Of a stretch of DNA of 64,000 nt, positions 13,515-24,549 are shown piece after piece. The position numbers and the translations under genes are program-made. Source of the stretch: Cryptomeria japonica (Eukaryota; Streptophyta; Pinopsida; Cupressales; Cupressaceae); the NCBI RefSeq assembly GCF_030272615.1, contig NC_081405.1:154087113-154151112 (forward strand), given 5' to 3'. How positions within the stretch are numbered: position 1 is the stretch's first letter; each line of letters begins with the position of its first letter. The notes below the pieces were generated by a model that saw only the letters and a program-made list of their open reading frames with translations, did no database searches and had not been told where the DNA came from.

Positions 13515-13729
13515 TGTTTCAAGCTCGCAACGACATCCTCCTATGTAGACACTAGCCTGGAAGGTGTGGATGATGGTCCTCTATAACTTGCAACTACCCT
13601 TAACAAGTATGCAAGGAGCCCTTTGGGTTTGAAATCCAAACTATTGCATTAATGGTAGTCATTGAATTCCTCATAACTTACCTTGTTAGACATCCACGTG
13701 GTTTGGATTCAAGTTCTAGTGTTGGGTGT

Positions 13730-14820
13730 TGTAGACACCTAAATTTGATTAATTTAATTAATTGAATTTAGTTATCCCGAGTGCATTTAACTAAATAACT
13801 ACACATTATTTAATTAATTGGCAAGTCTTTCCTTCTAGCTGATTAATTTTATTAATTATGTTATAGTTCGCCTTTGATTAATTAATTGTTAATTAAAATC
13901 AATCAACTAGTTGAATTTGACCCTTCTTCTATTAAATATGTCAAATTTTGCAATTTGATTATTTAACTCATGTTGACTTTTTCCTCTTTAATCCTCTCAT
14001 TGACTTAATCAATTTAATTAATTAATTCTATTTTCCTCACATGTCTCCTAACTTTAACCCTTATCTAACCCTTCTCCTAGCCTAACCCACCTAGCTAACC
14101 AAGGGTTTAGTCAACCTTATCTCTTATCCCCCACCATATGTGTGCACATTCCCAAAATATCTCAAACTCCCTAAATACCCCAAATTTCCTAGAATTTGGG
14201 GAAATGTTGTTGAATTTGGGGAAAATTCCCTAAAATTTAGGAAAATATCCCAAATTTCCTCAAACATGAGAATTGCAATCTCTTTCAATCACTTTTGGAA
14301 TAGAACCTTCTAATTTGGGTGGCGTACTCCCAAATGAGCCTGTATCCTCAGGGACACATGTCATTCCTTCCAATGACACATGTCCTTAAGGACATGTGTC
14401 ATTCTCATCCACGACACTTGCCCTTCTCAGGGACATGTGTCTCATTCTCATGCCTCTCCATCTTTCATTCTAGCCTATTTAAACCCTCCTTTTTCCTTCA
14501 CAAATGCATCCACTTTTCATTTGCATACCCTCACAATGTATAAATGCTCACTCACTCTTTTCTAGAAACACATCCATTTAGCATCCCATCTTAGTTTAGT
14601 TTTCACCTTACATTCACTACCACGGAGCACAATCAAGTATCTACCATATAACAAGCACACATCAAATTAGGGGACAATCAAATTGAAGGAGGAATATGGA
14701 GTTTGCATTTTAATCAACTTTATTTTGTTTATCTAATTTCTTCCTTTTGAACGTCCTACTCTTGATTGTGGTTGAGACATGTATCTATCAATTGCTTAGT
14801 TTATCTTTTCAATAGCTTAC
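13730..14820 (+). repeat. LTR-like insertion in the 5' LTR
   Basis: About 1.09 kb absent from the partner LTR. It starts TGTAGACACC, like the solo LTR at 8485-9289 (TGTAGACAAC), and is likewise rich in ttaattaatt blocks. At 14345-14450 a 'aggacacatgtcattc' motif recurs four times. The right end is placed only by where homology to the partner LTR resumes. Confidence 0.45.
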
Positions 14821-15303
14821 ATTCACATTTTTTCCCCTTGCGGAGCCACATTCACACTCCATGCATTAATGGAATTCCTAAAGTTTAGGGTAGCAAGTGG
14901 AAGGGTTAGTGAAAAATGGTGGAAATAGTAAAATTTGAAGGTCAAGGTTGGCAACGAGGAATAGTTGCATGTAGAACTCCAAAGCTTTGAAAAGGAGAGG
15001 AGTGAATAAAAGGAATAGTTGAGAGGTGTGGTAGTAGGGGGAGGTTTGATATCTCGATAGGCATATGGAGAAGTCAACTTGATAAGGGATTCATGTTGGG
15101 AAAGGTAACTTTGCCACTTTGATTACTTACAATAACTTGCGAGCTTTCTCATCTTTCATACTCAATACCATTGGGGGACTTATACCAACACTTGGGAGAT
15201 TAGGGGAAGGATCTACATGCAAAATGAGACTGGAAAAAGCATGGGAGTTAGGAAATGGGCATTCCAGTCAATTACACGAGTTAAATGAAAAGGGAACATG
15301 ACA

Positions 15304-16330
15304 TTTCCTTGTATAATTTCCAATTTAGTTTTTTGAATGTTTTGACGGGATCACTTTGATAAATAGGCATAAAGATAATGAAAAATAATTTTGTGCAAAA
15401 TTGGCTCCCTTGTCTTGAGTTATCCTCCTATAGTAATTTAGAAAGGTAATGATAAGTGAATAATATCCTCAACATAGGTTCAAGTGTAAAAGATATACCA
15501 GGGAAAGTGAAAAAGGAGTGGGGGACACTATGATGGCCTCAATTCAACAAAGAATGTAGTTCCATAAACGTGCAAATTATAAAGTGTAAGTATTTCAAGC
15601 AAGGAAAATAGAATAAATGACTTCCAAAGTGGGGATGATAAACTTATAGCATTAATAATTATAATTTTATCAATCATATAACAACTTAACAAACGTATTT
15701 ATTAATACTGTCAACTCTTATAGACATAAAAAAGTACAAAATAAAATAAAATCAATGAACCTTAGGTGCAATAAAAAAAAAGTAGTCTACAAACCACAAA
15801 TATGAAGTCCATAAACAAAAGACAAGAGCACACTTATTGATTCTCCTTATTAGTTGAACTCAATCTTGCATAATTACAACAAAAATATATTTGTTAATGA
15901 ATTACAATTCTATTAATCGTTGCTCTGAATTTGTGAAGTCCATAAACAAAAGACAAGAGCACACTTATAGATTCTCCTTATTAGTCAAACTCAATCTTGA
16001 TAATTACAAGAAAAATGTATTTGTTAATGAATTACAATTCTATTAATTGTTGCTCTAAAATTCAAGAAACCTTGAAAACAAGGACTGATGGAATCGGGTA
16101 ACTTTTTAATGTGACTGATGATGCTAGACCACTTCGTCAATTGAGCTAGGCCAGCCCCATAAACTATACTTAGCCTAGTGGATATTAAAATAATTTCTTC
16201 TTCTTCTTCCAAAAAAAACAATTTATTTACTTCAAATGATTTATACTTATTTATATTATTCCATTAGATTAGCCTAAATCACAAATAAAGAAAGCCTTCA
16301 AAAAAAACAAAAATACCTTCCTGAATAGAA
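15304..16330. repeat. AT-rich spacer with 130-bp tandem duplication
   Basis: No gene recognised. A block of about 130 bp starting 'agtccataaacaaaagac' at 15808 is repeated from 15938, with few differences. The rest is AT-rich with short homopolymer runs. Confidence 0.6.
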
Positions 16331-16958
16331 ACGAAAGAGAATTTGCCTATAGAGGCTCAGATTTCGTGGCAGTTCTTTTGTACGGGAGGGCGGACATGCG
16401 CTCCGATCTGCCCGGAATGAATCTGCACCTTACACATCAGGGAATTTGAGCTCCTTTAGTGACACCGAGATAAGTACTTCCGGGTAAGTTATCGTAATCC
16501 CCGCTTTTTTAAATATTGAATGGTATAATTTGAATTCTTCAAAGGACTGGTAGAGGAGGGTTTTACTTGGGACGAAAAGGTTCCACGTTCGAACCTTCCC
16601 GTTGCCATTTCTTTGTTTAATTTCCTTTGTCACTTCGTTCGCTAATTAGCGAGAATTATGCAGGTCAGCAAGATAATTTATATCATTAAGTAATTTAATT
16701 AAAGAGAGAAGATTTTTATTGCTTTTCATGTTTTTATTTATAAGAAACAAATTAATTTTTTATTCAGCCCTTCGTTTTGGTTAATTTTTTTCATATAGTG
16801 AGGGCTGTTGGCTGAAAAATTGCGCTGCTCTGTTAAATTATGCTTTCATCGTTGGAGATGTGTGTTTTCAGGTTGAATTGGTGTTCGCTTTAAGTTGAAA
16901 GGCTTGCGGGCTGATAGTGGCGAACTGCATTTAAGTGTAGCTGGAAGTTAGGGTTTGT

Positions 16959-16991
16959 GATGGACGTGGATCCTCGCCAATACGACCATTT
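16959..16991 (+). CDS. Possible first coding exon of a host gene
   Basis: After a moderately GC-rich leader (16,330-16,958) there is 'gtttgtgATGGACG', a good plant start context. It encodes MDVDPRQYDHL and is followed directly by gtatgt, a consensus 5' splice site. The residues resemble the N-terminus I remember for plant LisH-CTLH (GID8-like) proteins, but eleven residues cannot prove that. No second exon was found; if real, the first intron would hold the retroelements downstream. A chance ATG next to GTATGT is the alternative. Confidence 0.3.
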
Positions 16992-17504
16992 GGTATGTCG
17001 TTTTTGATGTAATTTACAGTTTCAAGTTGCAGGCAGCTAACAAATTTGTTGATAACTTTTTTCACTATAATACTCTTTGACTTATATATTTTTCTCTCTA
17101 ATTAAAGTTAGCTGTTATAATAGTATCCTAAATTTACTATCTAGTAGATTCGGTCAGGGAATAATTTTTCTGTACAATTTGACCTCAATCACAATGGAAC
17201 ATGTATGCTGATTCTACATTACTACATTAATTTCGATATATGAATTTTCTGTGAATTGGGCTTCAAGCAGAACTTAGATAAATGCAATAGATATGCACAT
17301 TCTACACAACATACATATCTATAACGTGATGATGGCATATTTCATCATCGTTTTAATACAAAATGTTCCGCAAGACCTATCAAAGTGTATAGATAATGTA
17401 GTTGGTCTTAATCTTTGTCGTGAAGTATATCTTTGGTGTTGTCTTCATTGTTGCTAAATGCTAACCATCATTATTTTTTTTTGATTGATAATAATATAGT
17501 TTAT

Positions 17505-17906
17505 TATGTTACCCCGAGTTTTAGGGACAGGGACGGGGGTATGCGTTTCCGGGACAGTGATTTTTATTTTTTTTTTTTGCCAATTTTGGGGACGGCAAAG
17601 GGGACGGCTGTATAAAATAGGGAAAATTAAATATATAGGAAAATAAAAAATATTCATATGAAAACATGGATAAAGCATGTGCATATTCATTATAGAACCT
17701 TAGCATATGAGAACTAGCAGAGTTCTTATGCTAAATTTGTGTTAAATTGAGAGTCAAAGTCAAATTGCTTATAGAATTCATTGTCAAAATTGACTGTCAA
17801 TATGCAGAATTTGTGGGGACGTCCCCTAGGAGTCCCCTATCTTTGGGACGTCCCCGAAATAGGGATGCCTGAAAAAAATACCTGGGATGCATCCCCGGGT
17901 AACATA
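17505..17906. mobile_element. Small TIR element (MITE-like), about 400 bp
   Basis: The ends are TATGTTACCCCGAG at the left and CCCCGGGTAACATA at the right. This gives a perfect 10-bp inverted repeat, or 8 bp (TGTTACCC/GGGTAACA) bounded by a TA dinucleotide on each side, as in TA-duplicating transposons. The inside has many 'ggggacgtcccc/gggacggg' motifs next to the ends and no ORF. A T13 run lies at about 17566-17578. Confidence 0.5.
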
Positions 17907-18444
17907 GATTTTTTATTAATAGTCAAAAATTTTACAAAATTTGAAACACCAATTTACCTCTTTGAGTTCTCACATGGCTACACTTGGTCCAAGTTCAACA
18001 ACTAGAGATCTCCCTTTGTGAGTGCACTTGAAGCCTTCATGAAGGAAATCAATGAAGGAAAAAGAATGGAGCAGCAATATCTGGCACAAGTGGTTGAATC
18101 TAGTATATTTCCGGACACCAGGACTGCTATTTGGATGGAAGGTCCCTTGGGGTGGACCTCATGGATTGACTCATGAACCTACAATTGGTGGATTGGCTCA
18201 TGGATTACCTTCTGTATATGTCTTTGTATTATTGGTCCTTATTTGTAAAATCTGCTATACTGAGCAAGTCTGTCATATACTGTTAACTGGACTTATATTT
18301 TGTAATTATGCCCTACTCTGTAAATATTCATAGGTAGCAACAACTGATAGAAATAGTATCAATTTCAGGGTCTTTCTTGCTGAAGGCAGTTTGATCTCTC
18401 AAAGACATTTTGTATATCCTTTGTTTACTCTATATTTAATGTAA
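17907..18444. other. Unassigned spacer
   Basis: No gene, RNA or repeat boundary recognised. A short open stretch at 18052-18333 has no recognisable domain. Confidence 0.4.
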
Positions 18445-19982
18445 TTTTTTTTTTGAAACACCATCCATCCATCCTTCGAGTTACAATATCGAACTCAAAA
18501 AGAATATATCCGAGATCATGAGAACACAGTGTCTATACCCTATATCTATCTATCAAATAGAACCCTATGCATCATATCCACAATGTCATATGAAATTCAA
18601 AGACACACAAACGAAACTGCCGAAGACTTGCAACAAACCGTACCCCTTAACCACTGTCATCTACCCTATTCAACCATACAGAATCACAGATACAAAAAAA
18701 TTTTAAACATAAAGTTCATACAAAAAACTAGAACCCCTGCTCAAAAAGCATAAATATTTTTTGTATCAATTCTTCCTCACAGCTTTTAGAGGTCCGTTGA
18801 CCCAAAATTCCTTAACTTCAAATCTCTCTCTTGGTGCCTCTTCTATCCCGAGCTTCCGCTTGCCTCGAGCTCACTCTTATTCCTCACACAGGAAGTGCAT
18901 TAGAGAATCCCAACCAATGAAAGCCTCTGCTCGTCGCTCATCTCTGTTCATCCCCTTTGCCCACCGAATGAAGGGCGTGAATTGTTGTGGGGCATCATCT
19001 GAGCATTTGTTCTCCTCCGTTGCCAAGAAAACCATCCCAACAGTAGTCCTCTCCAACACAGATTGGAGACCATATAACAAATTTTCGGCCACACACCCCT
19101 ATAAAACCCATTCTACATCCTCTTTCCTTCCCACCTCTAAGCCCCATGCCGCCACCATTGAGACAATATCGACATTTGTTCAGTATCGATGCTTAGTCAC
19201 CATGAAATCTTCCCCAAGTAACACGGCCATAATCTGCAAAAAAGTGTCATCATCGAATTTAAAGAGGTTCTTCATTCTCTTATCATTGATTCTCCCCAGA
19301 AAGGCTAATCGCTATCGTGGAGTAATCAAAGAAAATGTGGCCTCCATCCTAATTCACACTTGCCACCCGTCCTCCACAATGAGCACCAAAGCATCAACTA
19401 TAGGCTTTCATATCAATTCAACCCCTGTTGCATCAACTAATTGCCACTTCTTTACATAAATGGCATTCTGAATCGGCATCATTCCACCTCACCTCATATC
19501 AAGCTCCAGATTACAAAGATCTTCCAACGTACCCTCTGCTCCATTAAAATTCATTGCCCATTTGGATGGTCTGTCCGCCACCTCATTCCCGACTCTCCTC
19601 ATGTGTCCAATTTCAAAATCTTCAAAGGTTGCTAAAATTTGCTTGGTAATGGAAATAAACTTTTTTAAATTCCATGCAATAATATATCCTTTCTTTAGTG
19701 CATTTATGATTATCAAAGAATCTCCCTCTAGAACTTTTTTTTCCAAGGCCCAATTTTTTCCCCATCTTTAAAGCTTCAATTGTTGCATGTGCCTCAGCCT
19801 CATCATCCGTGCCCTCCACAAGCTTCAAAGCACCAAAGGCAATAATATTTCCATCCCGATCTCTCGCTACAAATCCGGCCCCTGATGATCCAGAGTTTCC
19901 TTTTGAGGCCCCATCCGAATTTAATTTATACCAACCTACCCTTGGTTTAGTTTATTCCACCACCTTCACCTAATCAGGATTC
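18445..19982 (-). mobile_element. L1-type LINE, 5'-truncated, 3' end
   Basis: Minus-strand non-LTR retrotransposon. The T10 run on the plus strand (18445-18454) is its poly(A) tail. Upstream in element sense there is about 1 kb of 3' region, then a RNase H domain at about 19490-19950. Copia element A inserted at 19982/19983, and LINE-like or flanking sequence may continue after 29,980. A 232-codon plus-strand ORF at 18761-19459 lies opposite the 3' region; I recognise no domain in it and regard it as antisense to the LINE. Confidence 0.7.
19489..19950 (-). pseudogene. LINE ORF2 C-terminal RNase H
   Basis: Minus-strand translation, with one frame change, gives WYKLNSDGASKGNSGSSGAG (first catalytic Asp), then EAEAHATIEALKMGKKLG (catalytic Glu), EGDSLIIINALKKG (third Asp in GDS) and HMRRVGNEVADRPSKWA (H..R..N..AD.L...A). 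This is the RNase H fold found at the end of plant L1-type ORF2. All four motifs are present in order. The frameshift lies near 19700, at a poly-A/T stretch, so it is a pseudogene. Confidence 0.85.
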
Positions 19983-19987
19983 GGATT

Positions 19988-20214
19988 TATTAGAATAATA
20001 TCTTTATTTAGTTATTAAATGGTCAATATTGTAATATATTGTAAATATTGGTAGTTACTAATTATTTGCATCTGTTATTAGTTGTAATATGTTGTAAATA
20101 TTTGCATTTGTTATTAGTTGTTTCTTATTAGAAACTCTGATCTCTTGTAATCTATATAATGATCGTTTGATCATTCATTAATTCAACTCAGTTTTTACCA
20201 ATTACTTTGTAATA
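19988..20214 (+). repeat. 5' LTR of copia A
   Basis: 227 bp, matching 29791-29975 closely except for an extra internal copy of a 'tgtaaatatttgcatttgttattagttg'-type block. TATA-like 'ctatataatg' lies at about 20153-20162. It is followed at 20215 by TGGTA, the first five bases of a primer-binding site; the rest is not conserved. Confidence 0.85.
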
Positions 20215-20227
20215 TGGTACTTTGTAA

Positions 20228-20480
20228 TTTTTTTTTTTTTCGGTAAAAGGCCGAGGCCAAGAATTTATTAATCATTTAGAAATATACACTACTCCACTCA
20301 TGTGGGCGCCGGTAGGAAAGAGTGGAGGCGAGAAAACCTCCGGCCTTGCCCGGGACCATAGTTCGGCAAAATAACTAATTTTAGATTTAATACATCGTCA
20401 CCCTTGGGCTAGGGTGTTCAGGTGGGGAGTATTTTATTTTCTCCCCTTACAAGCCCAAGTTGTAACATTGATAAATAGTT
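20228..20480 (-). mobile_element. Truncated LINE 3' end
   Basis: A T13 run at 20228-20240 followed by 'cggtaaaaggccgaggcc' looks like a poly(A) tail and 3' UTR of a minus-strand retroposon. Sequence just after it is GC-rich (gggcgccgg, ctccggccttgcccggg) and differs from its surroundings. The upstream limit in element sense is not defined. It lies directly after the truncated primer-binding site of copia A. Confidence 0.4.
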
Positions 20481-21499
20481 GATCATCCATTAGCTTCTGT
20501 TGGTTAAGTCCAGAGGTTGGTCCTTGGTTGTTTATGCTCTCTCCTTGATCATCCCAGGTATCCTGCATTGTTATAGCTCAAACACTTGGCAGAACTGTTA
20601 GTGTAAATCAATCTTTTATATCATATGAACGTTCGACTGTGAAGTTAGACTCTGCCTAACATGCAATTTCCCTTTGGAAACCAATCTTTCCTGACCACAA
20701 AATAAAGATTTTAATAAAAACATGATGTACATTCTGATTTCGGTTATGCTGGAGCAAGATTTGACCAAATAGTCTTGATACTACCAACTTTTGTTTATGC
20801 TCTTGGATTTGGCCTTCGTGAAGGATCAGACCTAGGCTACACAAATCAAAAGTAGGTGCAGGATATTTAGGCAAACCAATCCTCTCAGGCTAGTAACTTT
20901 AAGCCTATTTTCATAATGCAGATTTGTTGAATTATTCTTTAGATAATTATTGTAGCCCTGTATATCTCTTATTTTGATATCCCATTGTTGTGGCTATACC
21001 AAGGTAAGAGACTATCCAGGCTACAATAAATGAAATTAAACCACTTTCGGACTGGAATTTGAATATAAAGATGCAGGAAAACATTTCAAAATCTTACCAT
21101 GATTGCGGTGTCCCAATTTACCTGGTTGATGAAGCATTGGTGCTACCTACGCTGCATTTGCCGCTTCTGAAATTTTAACATACAAACCTAAACTTCATGT
21201 TACCTTTTCCAGGGACCATTACAGCCATGGAAATCTCAAAGAGAGTGTTAGCTGTTCGAAGAAAGCAAATACAAACATATCATTCATAAGCCCTTGCTCA
21301 TAAGTCCTTCTAAAGCTACTTATGAGTATGTCTATATATATGGAGAAGTAGGTAAGCGTTCGAGCAAAATTACAGCCATATAATGTAGTAGAGCCGATAG
21401 AGTGTCTTGCAATCTAGTCTATTCTAATTTAAGTCTTAACTAAGGACTATATCTGCATACCCATTCACATAATAATTGTCTTTTAGATATGTTTCAGCC
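20481..21499. other. Unassigned DNA within copia A
   Basis: This stands where copia gag would be expected, but neither strand shows a capsid, zinc-knuckle or protease motif. It could be part of a transcript unit shared with the 189-codon ORF that follows on the minus strand. Nothing else recognised. Confidence 0.4.
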
Positions 21500-22069
21500 T
21501 TAACCCATATTAGCAGGGGCCACTGGTTCCTCAAATACGGTGATGTTTTCTGCTAACAGATAATTCTCAAACCAGTCCTCCTTTGTTGGAGTCTTCACAT
21601 GCATTAAGTAGCATAGAAATTCCAAGCTTCGCCTGATCTCTTCTTGTCGAGCTCCGAAGTTGTCTTCCTCCCCTAATGTTAAGATTGGAAACCTCGGCGG
21701 TGGTCTGTTATTTCTTATGAGAACGTCATAGTGTCTGGGCCGAGGGATTGTGAGATTGTCATCAATATTGACCAGAACCCTGTCAAGTTCTCCTAGAATG
21801 GATGGAATAAAGATGTTCCTACATAAATTCTTTATATTGTTTCTGCTGTCCTCGAAATGCATGGCTACTGCAATGAACATTGCAGCAATGTCACTGTTTG
21901 CCCTGGTTCTGTCTTCATTCTGAAGGAAATCCTTTCCTAGCACCTTCTTTATTGCATAAATGACTACTTCATGCGGGAGTAAGATAATCTCATTTAGGCG
22001 TTTTTTAGATATTTCCCCGCAAAAGGCCATTTGCCTCTTATCACTTCTGAGTCTGATGATTGTATCCAT
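21500..22069 (-). CDS. Orphan 189-codon ORF, unknown protein
   Basis: An uninterrupted minus-strand ORF from ATG (22069) to TAA. I do not recognise the family. The product is predicted to be soluble and mainly helical, with mixed charge. It begins MDTIIRLRSDKRQ; a central helical block SDIAAMFIAVAMHF leads into NNIKNLCRNIFIPSILGELD. A proline-rich turn NRPPPRFPIL precedes a C-terminal charged helix with WFENYLLAENITVFEEP. There is no signal peptide or membrane segment. It lies inside copia A, opposite in sense, in a region where every neighbouring ORF is broken. Captured host exon, single-exon gene, or endogenous virus-like relic are all possible. Confidence 0.45.
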   Translation of the reverse strand: MDTIIRLRSDKRQMAFCGEISKKRLNEIILLPHEVVIYAIKKVLGKDFLQNEDRTRANSDIAAMFIAVAMHFEDSRNNIKNLCRNIFIPSILGELDRVLVNIDDNLTIPRPRHYDVLIRNNRPPPRFPILTLGEEDNFGARQEEIRRSLEFLCYLMHVKTPTKEDWFENYLLAENITVFEEPVAPANMG

Positions 22070-22559
22070 TTTCCAATTTGAATTTGAGGGGTATGGAGTT
22101 ATGTTTCAATATAAACGTGAGTCAGACTAGGTATCCGGTTGTCATCATAATTCAGAATGACAACATGTGTTATCGTGCCATTTCAGTTATTAATAATTCA
22201 AGTTAATTTTTGTTAGTTGTGAAGATCTAGGTCGTATCTAAAAAACTCTTGATATCGTAATTTTCTTAAATGACTATCAGATGTTCCGTAGGTTGAGATC
22301 AGGTTTAATTTATCATTAATTGATCCATTTGAGACGACATGCTTTAGGGGTCCTATCAGTCCTATCCTTCACATGGTTCAATAATGGTATTGGAAATCGC
22401 AATCATCGGAGCCAATGCATAAGCTTCCCTCATAATTCTGCTATTAAATCTGTATATAGGATCGAGCCTTTCAAGAATCATCTGTGTTGATTTCCATGAA
22501 TTCGGCCAGGCTAGATCACTGCTTTATCGCTCATTAGTCATAATTTCTATTAGAGAGTG

Positions 22560-22960
22560 ATAAATGTATATATATGCATTTCTATAAGTATTCGAATATA
22601 TAACAACATATGTATATTCAAATGATTATGCAAGCATATATCTATCTATATATATATATGTATGAGTAAAGGTATATACAGATATTTATATATCTAGATA
22701 TATATGATTATGATAAATATATACATATGTATCTATATATATATCTATATGCATATATATATACATATGTATATATAAGGGATGGGTTGGATGGGAATAT
22801 TTGTATGTATATAGGTATATACAAATATAAAAAGTCTATATAAAAGATCAAAATAAAATTATACATTGTATAAATATGAATCTATATATATATATATATA
22901 TTTATACATATAGATTTCATAAATATACAAATGTAAGCATATATATATGTAATCAAAGCA
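22560..22960. repeat. AT microsatellite-like tract
   Basis: Long imperfect runs of tatata, tatatg and tatcta with interspersed 'gtatatac'. No coding potential. Confidence 0.85.
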
Positions 22961-23163
22961 TAGGAGATTTTTTTTTCGAAAATTTTGTAATCCTAATTTA
23001 TTAGTGAAATTTTTCGAAATCGTTCCATTTTTTTCCTATAAAATCCGTCTGGGGTTTCCGTCATCTCTCTGGCCAGTGTTTGCGTGGGTGATTAAACGTG
23101 GAGTTTTCTTTTGCATTTTTGTTTTTTAACACCTGAAAACACGATTTTTTTCATGATCCGTCT

Positions 23164-23580
23164 GTTGTGGTATGTAGCTAGATTGGAGCCCTTCAAGGGC
23201 CGACCTAGCACACCTTGCACCTTGCACGTTTGGTTAACCCTGCCCTATCTTGCTTAACGTGTGGGGCTATTTGAGATTGGTGCCAACTTTATATTTTGCA
23301 TTGTAATTAAACCTCTAGCCGACCTAAAGACAAATTGAAGGTTAGAGTCTCCTATATATGTGAAGTCTATATATGTGAAGTCTATCTCATTGTTCAAACA
23401 CACAATTCAGTGAATACATTTCTATCTGCTATCAAGCGAATTACATTAGAGTGCAGCAAATTGTCTTCTGTGACCAGCGAATTATAATCAGTGATCAGCG
23501 AATTTTATCTAAAGACAATAAATCATTATTAGAAGACAACGAACATCTGTGATCAGCGAATTTTATCTTGCTTAGCTTGT
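23164..23580 (+). repeat. Truncated copia LTR related to element B
   Basis: It begins TGTTGTGGTATGTAGCTAG and has GGGCCGACCTAG shortly after. This matches the start of element B's LTR read on its own sense strand (TGTTGATTTATAGCTAG, GGGCCGACCTAG). It has a TATA-like 'cctatatatg' near 23351 and three 'gatcagcgaatttt' motifs (23490-23570) like the cgaatt/cgctg motifs of that LTR. The right end is lost against copia A integrase. Confidence 0.5.
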
Positions 23581-23599
23581 TCGGGAAGATCTTGTCATT

Positions 23600-24330
23600 G
23601 GAGTGCTAGAGATCTAATTGAAAACCTTGAAGTTTGCGAAGCATGTCAGGCTGGCAAGCATCATCGAACTCTGTTTTTAGATGGTGACTCCTGTAGAGCT
23701 TCTAAGGTACTACAACTGGTCCATGCTGATATCTGTGGACCTATGGCTACTCCTATTACTGGGTCTAGGTATTTTCTACTTTTTGTTGATGATTTTAGTA
23801 GAAAAATGTGCGTGTATTTTCTTCATAAAAAATCAGAGGTGTTTGTCGTGTTTCAAAAGTTCAAAGCATTAGCAGAAAAAGAGTCTGGTCAACCTATTGT
23901 TACTCTTCGGTTTGATAATGGGGGAGAATTTTGTTCTTCTGCCTTCTCCCATTTCTGTGAACAATATGGCATCAAGCGCCAACTCATTACACCTCACACC
24001 CCTCAGCAAAATGGTGTTGTTGAGCGGAGAAACCGCACAATTATTGAAATGGTTTGGTCTATGCTTGAACACGAGAGTGTTCCAAAGAAGTTTTGGGCTG
24101 AAGCAATTTAACACTGTAGTCTATCTTCTGAATCGGTCTCCTACTGTGGCTGTGAAGAAGAAGACTCCGAAAGAGGCTTGGTTAGGTCGCAAGCCCAAAA
24201 TCACTCACCTGAAAGTTTTTGGCTTCACTGCTTTTGTTTGTATCCCTGATGTTGAGCACACCAAGTTGGATGCCAAGAGCCAAAAAATCATGCTAATTGG
24301 CTACAGTGATATGCACAAGGCCTACTGACT
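23600..24330 (+). pseudogene. Copia A integrase
   Basis: The reading begins with the end of the zinc-binding region (EVCEACQAGKHHR, a CxxC) and continues into the DDE core. The three catalytic positions are visible: Asp in LVHADICGPM, Asp in LRFDNGGEF and Glu in NGVVERRNRT. The last core block (LNRSPTVAV, PKEAWLGRKP, HLKVFGFTAFVCIPD) is in another frame, so there is a frameshift near 24,105. Upstream gag-pre-integrase is missing. In a live copy this enzyme would insert the cDNA. Confidence 0.85.
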
Positions 24331-24549
24331 GGTTGACATTTAGACAGATCGTATCATCTTCAGTCGTGATGTTGTTTTTGATGAGGAACAAGGGCCATTT
24401 CAGCTCTCTCCTCCAATTGTGGATTTAGAGGATCAACCATTGAAGGCTTCAGACTTGGGTGTTCGCTTCCTTTAGGTCCACCTGATAGGAGGGCTCCATC
24501 TGTTCCAACTCCTGCACCTATATCGGTTCCTTCTCTTGTAGGATCACCT

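Larger units (their letters stand above)
5037..15303 (-). mobile_element. Ancient Ty3/gypsy chromovirus, decayed
   Basis: A complete but badly decayed Ty3/gypsy element read on the minus strand. The order is 5' LTR (12079-15303), a PBS relic near 12059-12072, gag, aspartic protease, reverse transcriptase, RNase H, integrase, chromodomain and 3' LTR (5037-6590). The chromodomain after the integrase places it among the chromoviruses. Every domain has frameshifts and stops, and the LTRs look only about 70% alike by eye, so it is an old insertion. Three later insertions (8485-9289, about 12830-13514, about 13730-14820) account for its length. No target duplication remains visible. Confidence 0.8.
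12079..15303 (-). repeat. 5' LTR of the chromovirus, with two insertions
   Basis: Direct-repeat partner of 5037-6590. Next to its inner edge (12059-12072) the plus strand reads agctatgatacaac, a worn copy of the tRNA-iMet primer-binding complement gctctgatacca. Compared with the other LTR it carries two extra blocks at about 12830-13514 and 13730-14820. About 1.45 kb remains when these are removed. Confidence 0.7.

Noticed and set aside
14319-14565. ORFs around the 'acacatgtcattc' motifs
   Set aside because: Short repeat-driven frames in an LTR-like insertion with no protein domain.
16100-16170. tRNA or tRNA-derived SINE on the minus strand (GGCCTAGCTCAATTGACGAAG resembles an A box)
   Set aside because: No B box (GGTTCGANNCC) at the right distance and no cloverleaf; the GTTCGAACC at about 16,589 lies on the wrong side.
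18761-19459. 232-codon plus-strand ORF
   Set aside because: Lies opposite the 3' region of the LINE, is Ser/Thr/Pro-rich without a domain, and the antisense frame also holds long open runs. More likely an antisense by-product than a gene.
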